Below are positions 32,272 to 40,264 of a stretch of DNA of 50,604 nucleotides, in pieces; positions within the stretch are counted from its first letter, which is position 1, and each line of letters starts with the position of its first letter. Origin of the DNA: JBAZMA01 sp041649995. GTDB lineage: Bacteria; Omnitrophota; Gorgyraeia; Velamenicoccales; Velamenicoccaceae. Below the pieces are notes generated by a model. The model was not told the DNA's origin, ran no database searches, and worked only from the letters and a program-made list of their open reading frames with translations. The DNA is taken from assembly GCA_041649995.1 (NCBI GenBank), contig JBAZMA010000013.1:1-50604 (forward strand), read 5' to 3'. Position numbers and translations under genes: made by a program.

Positions 32272-33762
32272 ATGAAAAATGAACCATCAGTTTTTATATC
32301 CAAGAGTAAATATCTAGAAGGGCTTCAGTGTCCTAAGCTTCTTTGGTATGAGTTTAACCGCAAGGAAGACTTCCCCGAAATCGCCCTCTCTACTCAATTC
32401 AGGTTTGATCAAGGTAAAAAAGTTGGCGAGTTAGCGCAGAAACTGTTTCCTGGGGGGATTAAATTAGAAAGAGATCTAGATCCAGATAAGTGTTCCCAGA
32501 AATCATTGGAAGCTCTAAAGCAGCGCAAACCCCTTTTTGAAGCTGGTTTTGTCCATAATCATGGCTATGCCATCGCTGATATCATTGAGCCAGCCAGTGA
32601 TAATGCCTGGGATCTAATTGAAGTAAAAAGCTCAGCAAGTGTCAAAGATGAACATTTCTATGATGTAGCTTTCCAAAAATATGTCTATGAAGGAGCAGGC
32701 CTTAAGATACGCGATTGTTATCTTTTGTATATCAACACTAAATATGTCCGCGAAGGATCGATTAAACCCGAGAAGCTATTTTTGCAACAAAATATTACAG
32801 AAGAGGTCGAAGAATTAAAACGAGAAATAGAAAAAAAGATGGCTATAATGCTTCGGCTTATTTCTGGGAAAGACATGCCAGACATAAAGGTTGGAGAGCA
32901 GTGTGATAAACCTTATGTGTGTGCACTTTATGATATCTGTTGGAGTTTTTTACCTGAGAACGATCATGTTTTTATCCTTTCTCGAATTGGGAAAAAAGCA
33001 TTCGAGCTTAGGGAAAAAGGAATATTAAAATTAATAGATATCCCGGAAGGATTTAAGTTAAGCGCAAATCAGATTATTCAAGTTAATAGCCATAGGACAG
33101 GAGACCCTTATGTCGATGAAGAAGCGGTAAAAGGTTTTCTAGAGAAGTTAAAATACCCGTTATATTTTCTTGATTTTGAAACAATCAATCCTGCAGTACC
33201 TCTTTATGATTTATCGAAGCCTTATGAAAGAATTCCGTTCCAGTATTCTCTGCATATTGTAGAGAAAAGGGGAGCTAATCCGGTGCATCATTCTTATCTG
33301 GCTCGAGGCGATGCAGATCCAAGATTGGAAACCTTAAGACAACTGAGAGATTTATTGGGTAACGTTGGTTCAATTCTAGTATATAACGCTACTTTTGAAA
33401 TAGGGGTTCTAAAGAGTTCAGCTGAGGCACATCCAGAGTTTAAAGGTTGGGTAGGCGAAATTGAAAAGCGTATCGTGGATCTTTATGCGCCCTTCAGAAG
33501 TCTTTCTTATTATCATCCTAAACAGGCGGGGAGCAGCTCTTTGAAAGAGGTGCTTCCTGCTCTTACGGGAAGTACCTACGAAGGATTGGAGATTTCAGAT
33601 GGAGAAATGGCAAGTAGGGAATATTACAGAGTAACTTTTGATGGCGGAATTGATGAAAAAGAACGCCAGCGTGTGCGCGCTGCACTTGAGAAATATTGTG
33701 ATTTAGATACCAAGGGGATGATAGATATCTTAAAAGCCTTAAATGAAATAGTTTCGATATGA
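32272..33762 (+). CDS. DUF2779 protein: RecB/Cas4-like nuclease fused to an exonuclease-like domain
   Basis: 496 residues. N-terminal part: SKSKYLEGLQCPKLLWYEFN with the first Cys, then the nuclease core AIADIIEPASDNAWDLIEVKSSA (D..ExK) and VAFQKYVYEGAG. Further Cys in EQCDKPYVCALYDICW fit a Cas4/AddB-type [4Fe-4S]. From about residue 285 on, KYPLYFLDFETINPAVPLYD is the start of DUF2779, resembling a DEDD exonuclease (DFE). So two nuclease folds may be combined. No strong ribosome site; 25 bases behind the MfnB-like gene. Role in DNA processing or defence inferred. Confidence 0.75.
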   Translation: MKNEPSVFISKSKYLEGLQCPKLLWYEFNRKEDFPEIALSTQFRFDQGKKVGELAQKLFPGGIKLERDLDPDKCSQKSLEALKQRKPLFEAGFVHNHGYAIADIIEPASDNAWDLIEVKSSASVKDEHFYDVAFQKYVYEGAGLKIRDCYLLYINTKYVREGSIKPEKLFLQQNITEEVEELKREIEKKMAIMLRLISGKDMPDIKVGEQCDKPYVCALYDICWSFLPENDHVFILSRIGKKAFELREKGILKLIDIPEGFKLSANQIIQVNSHRTGDPYVDEEAVKGFLEKLKYPLYFLDFETINPAVPLYDLSKPYERIPFQYSLHIVEKRGANPVHHSYLARGDADPRLETLRQLRDLLGNVGSILVYNATFEIGVLKSSAEAHPEFKGWVGEIEKRIVDLYAPFRSLSYYHPKQAGSSSLKEVLPALTGSTYEGLEISDGEMASREYYRVTFDGGIDEKERQRVRAALEKYCDLDTKGMIDILKALNEIVSI

Positions 33763-34424
33763 AAAAGTGTCCTTTTTGCGCTGAAGAAATCCAGGATGAA
33801 GCGATTAAGTGCAGATATTGCGGTGAGTTTTTAGATGAAAAATCCCTCCAAGAGTCCGAAACATTCAAGAAAACAAATAGGGTTAATTTAAGCCGGGTTG
33901 AGGTGGCAGAATATCTTCGCGTGCCTCGGACAACTATCGATGCTTGGGTGCGGCAAGAAAAGATGCCATTCTCGCGTATCGCTAGCGGCCGGGTTATCTT
34001 CCGCAAGAGCGATATTGATCGTTGGATTGGCACGGGTGACGTTACGACTTACTCTCGTTATGTGAGCAGCGCAAAGAAAATAAGTGATATTTTACCAGAA
34101 GGTTATAAGCCGCCGAGTGAGGAGCAGGAGTGGATTGATTATGTGCGAGAGATCCATGAAAAATTCATTGGCAAGCATGCCCGTAAAGATGGCGTTTCAG
34201 ATGAAGAGTATGCCAAAGGCTTGAAAAAGGCTAGCACTCTTAGGACCGTTTCAACAAGGGTTGAAGGTGCGAGGGTTAAGTTCGTCTGGGGTTCAAAAAA
34301 GAGAAAATATCTCATCACCCAAGGAGAAGAAGCTTATAACGAACATCTTAAGAAAGATAAAGGTTTTCGGTCTGCCCTTCAGCAGTTAACTATTTTGATG
34401 TGCATTCTTGATTCCTGGTATTAA
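33759..34424 (+). CDS. Zinc-ribbon and excisionase-type HTH protein
   Basis: 221 residues. A short zinc ribbon (KKCPFCAEEIQDEAIKCRYCGE, 2-23; two CxxC pairs) is followed by a MerR/excisionase-like HTH (LSRVEVAEYLRVPRTTIDAW then GRVIFRKSDIDRWI, about 46-88). The rest (100-220) is helical and charged without recognised domain. The start overlaps the DUF2779 stop (ATGA). It could be the excision partner of the serine recombinase, since HTH_17 domains are common in such factors, or a regulator of the neighbouring genes. Confidence 0.65.
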   Translation: MKKCPFCAEEIQDEAIKCRYCGEFLDEKSLQESETFKKTNRVNLSRVEVAEYLRVPRTTIDAWVRQEKMPFSRIASGRVIFRKSDIDRWIGTGDVTTYSRYVSSAKKISDILPEGYKPPSEEQEWIDYVREIHEKFIGKHARKDGVSDEEYAKGLKKASTLRTVSTRVEGARVKFVWGSKKRKYLITQGEEAYNEHLKKDKGFRSALQQLTILMCILDSWY

Positions 34425-34444
34425 GAAATTGCCTCGATAACCTA

Positions 34445-34472
34445 TTGACTTTTGGCAAAAAAGTGCTAATAT
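34445..34472 (+). promoter_or_regulatory. Strong sigma-70 promoter upstream of the CBASS operon
   Basis: TTGACT (34445-34450), 16-base spacer, TAATAT (34467-34472). Transcription would start near 34479. Between this and the first CBASS gene lies a terminator-like hairpin (34536-34576). Confidence 0.7.
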
Positions 34473-34478
34473 TAATTT

Positions 34479-34576
34479 GACAATTTGGTAAGTCCCGAGT
34501 TTGAAGGGGGAATTCCCGGACGTTAAAAAAGTAAAACCTTCGTTGGTCAAACTATGACCGGCGAAGGTTTTTTTTG
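34479..34576 (+). ncRNA. Candidate small RNA or attenuated leader in front of CBASS
   Basis: About 98 bases from the predicted transcription start to the T-run. It ends in a strong hairpin: AACCTTCG (34536-34543) with CGAAGGTT (34563-34570) and, after a TT/GG internal loop, GGTCA with TGACC, followed by six or more T. A promoter-to-terminator cassette of this size can be a small RNA; it could also be an attenuator limiting CBASS expression. The 34425-34602 gap has no gene. Confidence 0.45.
34536..34576 (+). terminator. Rho-independent terminator-like hairpin in the CBASS leader
   Basis: Stem AACCTTCG/CGAAGGTT with inner GGTCA/TGACC, loop AACTA, then TTTTTT. It lies 26 bases upstream of the first CBASS ATG, so full termination here would shut the operon; read-through must be allowed or regulated. 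Confidence 0.75.
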
Positions 34577-34602
34577 GGTCAAATATATAGGAGAGAGTAA
34601 TC

Positions 34603-35754
34603 ATGAATAAGGAAGTAACAAGAAGTTTGAAGTTAGAAGTTAGAGTTCAGCTTTGGGCTCGTGCAGCAGGACGATGCGAATTTAATAACTGTAACCGGCC
34701 TTTGTATAAGTCTCCTGTGACTCAGGAACAGGGCAATATTTCTGAGTTTGCACATATTTGGTCTTTTTCAGAGAAAGGTCCCCGCGGCTGGGGGATTTTT
34801 CAAAAGACAAAGAAGCAACTTAATGAACTGCCAAATCTAATGCTGCTTTGTCACGATTGTCATAAGACTATTGACTTGGATAAAAAAGGCGAACGTTATT
34901 CGGCAAAATTGCTTAGTCAATGGAAGGATGAACACGAGCAGCGAATTGCCATCGTAGCTGGTGTGGACCCGAGCAAAAAGTCTCATGTGTTACTCTATGG
35001 AGCTAACATCGGAGATGAAAAATCGATGCTCCAACCTGAACATGCCAAAGAGGCTTTATTCCCGGAATGGTACCCTGCAGAAGAACGGCCATTTTGCTTG
35101 TCCATGAGCTGGGAGGGCAAGGACGATCAGGGGGATTATTGGAGAACAGAGGCAAAAAATCTCGAGGATGCTTTTAATCGACAGATTCGTCCTTTGATCG
35201 AAGAGGGCAACCAATGTCATTTTTCGATCTTCGCTTTCGCACCAATGCCGCTGATGGTACATCTGGGAGCGTTAATGACTGATAAGATTCCGGCCCAGGT
35301 TTACCAACTTCATCGGGAACCTTACCCTGCTTGGCATTGGTTAAGCGGGCCGGATAAGTTTGAATATCAAATCAAGGCACCGAAATCTTTTAAAAACCCA
35401 CCGGTTCTGGTGATATCGTTGAGTGATTCGATTGCACACGAACGAATTTTAGCAGTGCTAGGGGAAGAAGTTTCAATTTGGGAACTCACGATTGAAAAAC
35501 CCCATAACGATTTTTTAAGAAGCAAAGATCAGCTTTCCGGCTATCGTGAAGCCATTCGGAAACTGATGGTTGAGATTGGTAGGGCTCACGGCAAGACAGC
35601 TCCGTTGTCGATATTCCCGGCAATGCCTGTGGCATGCGCTGTTGAGTTAGGCCGCGTGAGGATGCCCAAGGCCGATATGCCTTGGATTTTTTACGACCAG
35701 AATAATAAACAAGGGCGTTTTATCAAAACGTTAGAAATAGGAGGCACAAAATGA
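34603..35754 (+). CDS. cap5: CBASS effector Cap5-type: HNH endonuclease fused to SAVED sensor domain
   Basis: 383 residues. N-terminal HNH nuclease (about 10-115): GRCEFNNCNRPLY, SEFAHIWSFSEKGPRG, LPNLMLLCHDCHKTID. C-terminal SAVED domain (about 125-380) with HVLLYGANIGDEKSML, FSIFAFAPMPLMVHLGALM and SIFPAMPVACAVELGRVR. In known systems the SAVED part binds the cyclic nucleotide made by the CD-NTase and switches on DNA degradation, killing the infected cell. It precedes the synthase here. Ribosome site GGAGAGAG. The stop overlaps the CD-NTase start (ATGA). Confidence 0.92.
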   Translation: MNKEVTRSLKLEVRVQLWARAAGRCEFNNCNRPLYKSPVTQEQGNISEFAHIWSFSEKGPRGWGIFQKTKKQLNELPNLMLLCHDCHKTIDLDKKGERYSAKLLSQWKDEHEQRIAIVAGVDPSKKSHVLLYGANIGDEKSMLQPEHAKEALFPEWYPAEERPFCLSMSWEGKDDQGDYWRTEAKNLEDAFNRQIRPLIEEGNQCHFSIFAFAPMPLMVHLGALMTDKIPAQVYQLHREPYPAWHWLSGPDKFEYQIKAPKSFKNPPVLVISLSDSIAHERILAVLGEEVSIWELTIEKPHNDFLRSKDQLSGYREAIRKLMVEIGRAHGKTAPLSIFPAMPVACAVELGRVRMPKADMPWIFYDQNNKQGRFIKTLEIGGTK

Positions 35755-36965
35755 GTATGCAGATACAAAAAATGATGGCTGAGGAAATAGGCGGCTCTAT
35801 TGACATTCCAGATTCCAGCTATGAGGCTGCTCAGAAGCGATATGGAGATCTTGGGAAGTGGCTAAAGGAGAGTCTAAAATCAAAAAGCGCTCAATTCAAA
35901 CCACATGTTTTCTCGCAGGGGTCATTTCGCTTGGGAACTGTCATAAAGCCTCTGGGTATGAACGACTACGACCTAGATCTTTCCTGTAAGCTTCAACAAG
36001 GAATTACAAAGGAAAACTATACTCAAGAGCAACTTAAGGAATTGCTCGGCGCAGATCTTGAAGCGTACCGGCTTGAGAGACACATTGAAGAAAAGCTTGA
36101 ACGCAGGCATCGGTGTTGGCGCCTTTATTATCAAGACGGCCTCAAGTTTCATATAGATACCGTTCCATGCATCCCTGAAATAGATCACGTGAGACAGATA
36201 CTCCAAGAGAGAATGATAGAAGCTGGAGAGGCTAAATTTCTAGCCGAGCAAGTTGCCCAATTGGCGGTTTCCATAACAGATGATAGGAAGCCATCGTACA
36301 GAGTAATTTCGCCCGATTGGAATATTAGCAACCCCGAGGGTTATGCGCAGTGGTTTGTGAATCAAATGAAGCAGGCAGGGCGATTTCTCGAGTCGATGGC
36401 CATAAATGCAAAAGTTGCCAAAGTTGACGATCTTCCTGTTTATAAATGGCGAACTCCTCTGCAGCGATGCGTGCAGATTTTAAAAAGGCATCGCGACATC
36501 ATGTTTGAGTCTAATAACGACGGCAAACCTATTTCAATTATTATTACGACGCTGGCCGCCAGAGCTTACAGAGGTGAAGATAATATCGAAACTGCAATGC
36601 AGGGCGTTTTGTCGCAGATGGGGGGTTTTGTTAAGGAGCAACAGCCGCGAGTTCCAAATCCTGTTAATCCCATAGAGGATTTTGCAGATAAATGGCGAAC
36701 GGAGGAGGGGCGTAGGCTACGGCTTGAAGAAAACTTTTGGCGTTGGTTGAACCAGGCAAAGGCTGATTTTGGTGCGCTTGGTTCTTCTGGCGATATCAAA
36801 TATCTTGTGGAGCAGGCAAGTGAAAAATTCGGCACAAGACTGAACAGCGACGAATTAAAAATAAAGCTTGGATCCGTTGCGAGTATTTCAGCAGTGGGTA
36901 AAGGGTTAGCCGATCAAACACCTAAAAGACCGGTTGACCTTCGAGGAGGAGGGCGGCTTGGCTGA
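35751..36965 (+). CDS. CD-NTase cyclic oligonucleotide synthase (CBASS)
   Basis: 404 residues. Nucleotidyltransferase core: GSFRLGT (57-63) and the metal-binding Asp74/Asp76 in MNDYDLDLSC, with the third Asp136 in KFHIDTVPCIP. A helical C-terminal domain follows. It would make a cyclic di- or trinucleotide on phage infection; product not predictable from sequence. The protein ends in DLRGGGRLG, a flexible glycine-rich tail with terminal Gly, as needed if the Cap2 protein conjugates its C-terminus to targets. Overlaps cap5 by 4 and cap2 by 8 bases. Confidence 0.93.
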   Translation: MSMQIQKMMAEEIGGSIDIPDSSYEAAQKRYGDLGKWLKESLKSKSAQFKPHVFSQGSFRLGTVIKPLGMNDYDLDLSCKLQQGITKENYTQEQLKELLGADLEAYRLERHIEEKLERRHRCWRLYYQDGLKFHIDTVPCIPEIDHVRQILQERMIEAGEAKFLAEQVAQLAVSITDDRKPSYRVISPDWNISNPEGYAQWFVNQMKQAGRFLESMAINAKVAKVDDLPVYKWRTPLQRCVQILKRHRDIMFESNNDGKPISIIITTLAARAYRGEDNIETAMQGVLSQMGGFVKEQQPRVPNPVNPIEDFADKWRTEEGRRLRLEENFWRWLNQAKADFGALGSSGDIKYLVEQASEKFGTRLNSDELKIKLGSVASISAVGKGLADQTPKRPVDLRGGGRLG

Positions 36966-38736
36966 AGTGATTCAAACAAATTTTTTGAAAGAACGTCAAC
37001 AGTCTGCGGTAGAAGTTGTCAGAATTGAACTGGAACGCGACGGGAAGTTCCGACAAGTTGCTGAAAATGAGGTTGGTTCGTCCTTAAAAAATTGTTCAAT
37101 AATTTGGCGTACTCATATTCATGCATCAGGAAAAGACTGGATTGTTGATATTGGGTTGCCCAAATATTTTCCTGACGAACCTCCTATTGCGCGTGTTCAT
37201 GATTGGGAGGAGCTTTTTCTTCGGAATCCTCATGTTGTGAAAGGTGGTTGTCTTTGCACGATTCCGAATTCTGCTGCACTAGATAGCACTGATCCTGTCG
37301 GGCTGGTTCGATATGTCTATGATAAAGCAAAGGAGATTCTTGAGGGAACCGACCTGAATGATTTCAAAGAGGAGTTTTCTTATTACTGGGGTAGTTGTAT
37401 TACAGAAGGTTCGCGGCCCGTATTAATAATCGATCCGATCAAGGAACTAGAAAAATTCCTTCCCGTTATTTTTTGTAATGGATATGTATGCGTTGCTTCT
37501 TCTATAGAAAGACTCAATCGTTGGGTTTCACATCGTATAGGTAAGATATCAGAACTAACGAGTAAGGGGAGCGGGATCTTAATTAATTTGAACGCTCCAT
37601 TGCTTCCTCAAAAGTACCCTAGTACTCTTGCTGAACTAGTTTCTCTCGCTGAAGTCAATGATCCTTCTGCAGCAGAAATGATTAACAGCTATATCTTGAC
37701 GAGTTCTTCGCACGGCCTTGCACTTCTTGTTCAGAAAGAAGAAGGAGGAGTAGTATTGGGGGGTATAATTTTTAGTGGTCTTTATTCAACGAAGCTTGCC
37801 CACGGCTTTCGTCCGGGTAAAGCGCCCTTGGACGTGCTGCGTAGCAGGGCGGTTTCACTTTTTCGTTCTACAAAGGTGATTCGCAGTAAAGTCATTCAAG
37901 TTGATCATCACTGGATTCATTCAAGAGGTGGTGATGGCCGAGATTTTTCTAAAAAGTCGGTTTTGTTGATTGGATGTGGATCATTGGGGGGATATGTAGC
38001 TCACTTATTGAGTCGAGCTGGTGTTGGTCGCCTTACACTTATAGATAATGATCAACTTGAGTGGGAAAATCTAGGACGTCATATACTTGGCGCTTCTTTT
38101 CTTGGAATGTCGAAGGCAGAGGCTCTTGCCGTGGAACTTACGCGAGGGCTACCACACTTAGAGATTGACGGTATACCAAATGATTGGCGAGATGTGTTTG
38201 CGTCGAACCCAAAACTATTTAATGACTATGACTTGGTGATTTCTACGGTGGCAGATTGGCGCTGTGAGGGTTCACTTAATGCGTTAGCGCGAAGAGTGCA
38301 AATGCCGCCCCTTCTCCTTGGATGGCTTGAACCGTATGCAGTGGCAGGGCATTGTCTTGCTATTTCCCGAGAGGGGGGATGCTTCGAATGTGGCTCGAAT
38401 GCAGTTGGGCAGTTTCAGCGTAGCGTTGCAAATTTTCAGGAAACAACGATTTTTAAGGAGCCGGGTGGATGTGCTTATTATCAACACTACGGTCCGACTG
38501 CTTTGATGCCGGTTGCATCAATGATTGCATCTGTAGCCGTGGAGTCTCTTCTCAACATCCCTACCAAATCTTCTCTTTGTACTTGGGTAAGTAGTGCAGA
38601 ACATTTGCAATCTGTAGGAGCAAATCTTACTGAGGCATGGGGTCAAGAGGTTAGCAGAGATGGTTATTCGAGGATATTCCGAAAATCTTGGGAAAAATCA
38701 AAATCTTGCAGTTTATGTGTCCAGACAAAATCATGA
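36958..38736 (+). CDS. cap2: CBASS Cap2: E2-E1 ubiquitin-transferase-like fusion
   Basis: 592 residues from the TTG preceded by GAGGAGGAGGG; a TTG at 36934 is a possible but poorer start. E2-like domain (about 15-140) with FPDEPPIARVHDW and the candidate catalytic Cys in KGGCLCTIPNSA. Linker 150-320. E1/ThiF adenylation domain (about 330-590): VLLIGCGSLGGYVAHLLSRA, LTLIDNDQLEWENLGRH and later cysteines in GGCFECGSN. Primes the CD-NTase by attaching its C-terminus to cellular targets in known type II systems. The stop overlaps the JAB gene (ATGA). Confidence 0.92.
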   Translation: MAEVIQTNFLKERQQSAVEVVRIELERDGKFRQVAENEVGSSLKNCSIIWRTHIHASGKDWIVDIGLPKYFPDEPPIARVHDWEELFLRNPHVVKGGCLCTIPNSAALDSTDPVGLVRYVYDKAKEILEGTDLNDFKEEFSYYWGSCITEGSRPVLIIDPIKELEKFLPVIFCNGYVCVASSIERLNRWVSHRIGKISELTSKGSGILINLNAPLLPQKYPSTLAELVSLAEVNDPSAAEMINSYILTSSSHGLALLVQKEEGGVVLGGIIFSGLYSTKLAHGFRPGKAPLDVLRSRAVSLFRSTKVIRSKVIQVDHHWIHSRGGDGRDFSKKSVLLIGCGSLGGYVAHLLSRAGVGRLTLIDNDQLEWENLGRHILGASFLGMSKAEALAVELTRGLPHLEIDGIPNDWRDVFASNPKLFNDYDLVISTVADWRCEGSLNALARRVQMPPLLLGWLEPYAVAGHCLAISREGGCFECGSNAVGQFQRSVANFQETTIFKEPGGCAYYQHYGPTALMPVASMIASVAVESLLNIPTKSSLCTWVSSAEHLQSVGANLTEAWGQEVSRDGYSRIFRKSWEKSKSCSLCVQTKS

Positions 38737-39233
38737 ATTCTCGTCTTTACGGACTTCCTAATTCTGAACACAAACTTTTTTTAACAAGAGAAGTGTTAAA
38801 AATTTTCTCTGATTATCTTCAAAAAGATATCGATTCGGAAGCTGGCGGACTTCTTTTCGCAGAGTTTGACTTTCCTGTAATTCGCATTATTGAAGCATCG
38901 TCTCCAGAATCTTCTGATAGACGATGGAGAACATTATTTATTCCAAATCGTATTTTACAACGGAAACTTATTAAGCAGCGCTTTAAAAAGGGGTTCCATT
39001 TTGTAGGGGAGTGGCATACTCATCCGGAAGCGGAACCTAACCCATCAGCATTAGACTTAGAATCTACAGCCGAGTCATTTTTAAAATCCGATCACGAGCT
39101 AAATTATTTTATTATGGTTATTGTTGGAAATAAATCGGAGAAACTTAATCTCTGGGTTAGCGCACACGACGGATCGAATCATTATCGTCTTAAGGAAGTT
39201 AGTTGTAGGAGTAAGTATAGTAAAAATGACTAA
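38733..39233 (+). CDS. cap3: CBASS Cap3: JAB/JAMM isopeptidase
   Basis: 166 residues from the ATG overlapping the cap2 stop. Complete JAMM zinc site: Glu36 (SEAGGLLF), His95, His97 and Asp108 in GEWHTHPEAEPNPSALDLES. It would cleave the conjugates made by Cap2 and so set back the system. Completes the type II CBASS gene set. Next gene starts 8 bases inside this one. Confidence 0.93.
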   Translation: MNSRLYGLPNSEHKLFLTREVLKIFSDYLQKDIDSEAGGLLFAEFDFPVIRIIEASSPESSDRRWRTLFIPNRILQRKLIKQRFKKGFHFVGEWHTHPEAEPNPSALDLESTAESFLKSDHELNYFIMVIVGNKSEKLNLWVSAHDGSNHYRLKEVSCRSKYSKND

Positions 39234-39393
39234 ACAAGAACAAATCGACCGATGGTCTAAGCGTTATGGTAGGCAGTTATCTGAAGAAGAGCATAGAGAG
39301 ATCTGTGATAATTTAAGCGGATTCTTTAAGATATTGCATGGATGGGATAAAGCTGAAAGGGAAAAGAAGGGTTCAGCTGATAAAAAAATCTAA
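39226..39393 (+). CDS. Small fifth gene of the CBASS operon
   Basis: 55 residues, ATG inside the end of cap3 (8-base overlap). Charged and helical: MTKQEQIDRWSKRYGRQLSE and ICDNLSGFFKILHGWDKAER. I have no family name for it. Tight coupling to cap3 suggests it is expressed with CBASS. Its last 21 bases overlap the convergent Xre gene at 39373, which supports, but does not prove, that it is real. Confidence 0.55.
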   Translation: MTKQEQIDRWSKRYGRQLSEEEHREICDNLSGFFKILHGWDKAEREKKGSADKKI

Positions 39394-39594
39394 GCTTTTC
39401 TTGTAGATTTTTGCGAATTCCTTTAACTGTATTATATCTATCCTGCGTTGGCCTGCCTCGATCTTGGAAACATAAGACTGTGTCCTTTTGAGTAGTTTTG
39501 CGACATCCTCCTGTTTAAGTCCCATATCGTTGCGGGCCCTTATCAATTTTTCCACCAGCGCTTTATGTCCCTTTGTATATATCGTTTTATCCAT
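39373..39594 (-). CDS. Xre-family HTH regulator
   Basis: 73 residues, single helix-turn-helix: LVEKLIRARNDMGLKQEDVA, KLLKRTQSYVSKIEAGQRRID. Convergent to and overlapping the end of the CBASS operon by 21 bases; divergent from the lipoprotein gene. It likely binds the palindromes at 39619-39655 and may control itself and the lipoprotein. Second Xre protein of the island. Confidence 0.85.
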   Translation of the reverse strand: MDKTIYTKGHKALVEKLIRARNDMGLKQEDVAKLLKRTQSYVSKIEAGQRRIDIIQLKEFAKIYKKSLDFFIS

Positions 39595-39618
39595 ATAATT
39601 GATTTATCCTTGAGAATA

Positions 39619-39655
39619 TGGTATATTCCATAATGAAATATGCCAAAATGGAATA
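39619..39655. promoter_or_regulatory. Palindromic operator between Xre gene and lipoprotein
   Basis: TATTCCAT (39624-39631) and its reverse complement ATGGAATA (39648-39655) are 16 bases apart, with a second overlapping imperfect pair GGTATATT/AATATGCC around 39620-39644. Position upstream of both divergent genes fits an autoregulatory Xre operator. Confidence 0.55.
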
Positions 39656-39679
39656 CGCAACAAAAAGAATAGGTGGCTG

Positions 39680-40045
39680 ATGTGTAAGGCGGTATTAATC
39701 TTTTCTGCGATGTTGCTGACCGGGTGTGCCAGCTTGGATCCTTTTTATAAGTCGCCTGAACAGATACAGGCGAGAAAGGATGCGTTTTTCCAGACCAACC
39801 CAAAGCTTTCCAAAGAGACTAAAGACTGTATTCAGAAGAGTGAGATTATGGTTGGAATGACCCGAGAACAAGTAAGAGCTTCATGGGGTGATCCTGAGCC
39901 ATATCGGGGGAGCAGCACAGTCTACGATGACGGGACCTCTGAGTTTTGGTATTATAGAGCAGGCTATCCCTATGAATACACCTTGCATTTTATTAATGGG
40001 AAACTGGATAGTTTTACAAAAGATAGAAGCGCGGATTCTTATTAA
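39680..40045 (+). CDS. Lipoprotein, SmpA/BamE-like
   Basis: 121 residues. Lipobox LTGCAS with Cys15 after a short hydrophobic stretch, so it is lipid-anchored. The domain VGMTREQVRASWGDPEPY and FWYYRAGYPYEYTLHFINGKL is of the SmpA/OmlA type. In the cell such domains help outer-membrane assembly; on an island it may alter the surface, for example against phage adsorption (inference). Confidence 0.75.
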   Translation: MCKAVLIFSAMLLTGCASLDPFYKSPEQIQARKDAFFQTNPKLSKETKDCIQKSEIMVGMTREQVRASWGDPEPYRGSSTVYDDGTSEFWYYRAGYPYEYTLHFINGKLDSFTKDRSADSY

Positions 40046-40091
40046 AATAAAATATTAAAAAAATGTTGAATTTTTCCGACGAGGTCTTTTC

Positions 40092-40120
40092 TTGACAACA
40101 TTGGTAAAGCATGTTATAAA
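40092..40120 (+). promoter_or_regulatory. Consensus sigma-70 promoter
   Basis: TTGACA (40092-40097), 17-base spacer, TATAAA (40115-40120). Start expected near 40127. The transcript meets a terminator-like hairpin at 40178-40237 before the gene at 40265. Confidence 0.75.
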
Positions 40121-40126
40121 AATACT

Positions 40127-40237
40127 AGATGTACCGGTATCTGTGTTAAAGTAACAGTATAGTTTTCCAGGAATAATAAACGGCTATTGCGACGAGAATT
40201 GAGAATTGAAAATCGCGATGGCCGTTTTCTATTTTTT
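40127..40237 (+). ncRNA. Candidate small RNA or attenuated leader before the HTH gene at 40265
   Basis: About 110 bases from predicted start to T-run. The end hairpin pairs AAACGGC (40178-40184) with GCCGTTT (40221-40227), inner TGCGA with TCGCG, then CTATTTTTT. Same promoter-leader-hairpin-gene layout as ahead of CBASS. No ORF inside. Confidence 0.45.
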
Positions 40238-40264
40238 AACAGGTTTTAACAATAGGAGGTTGTA

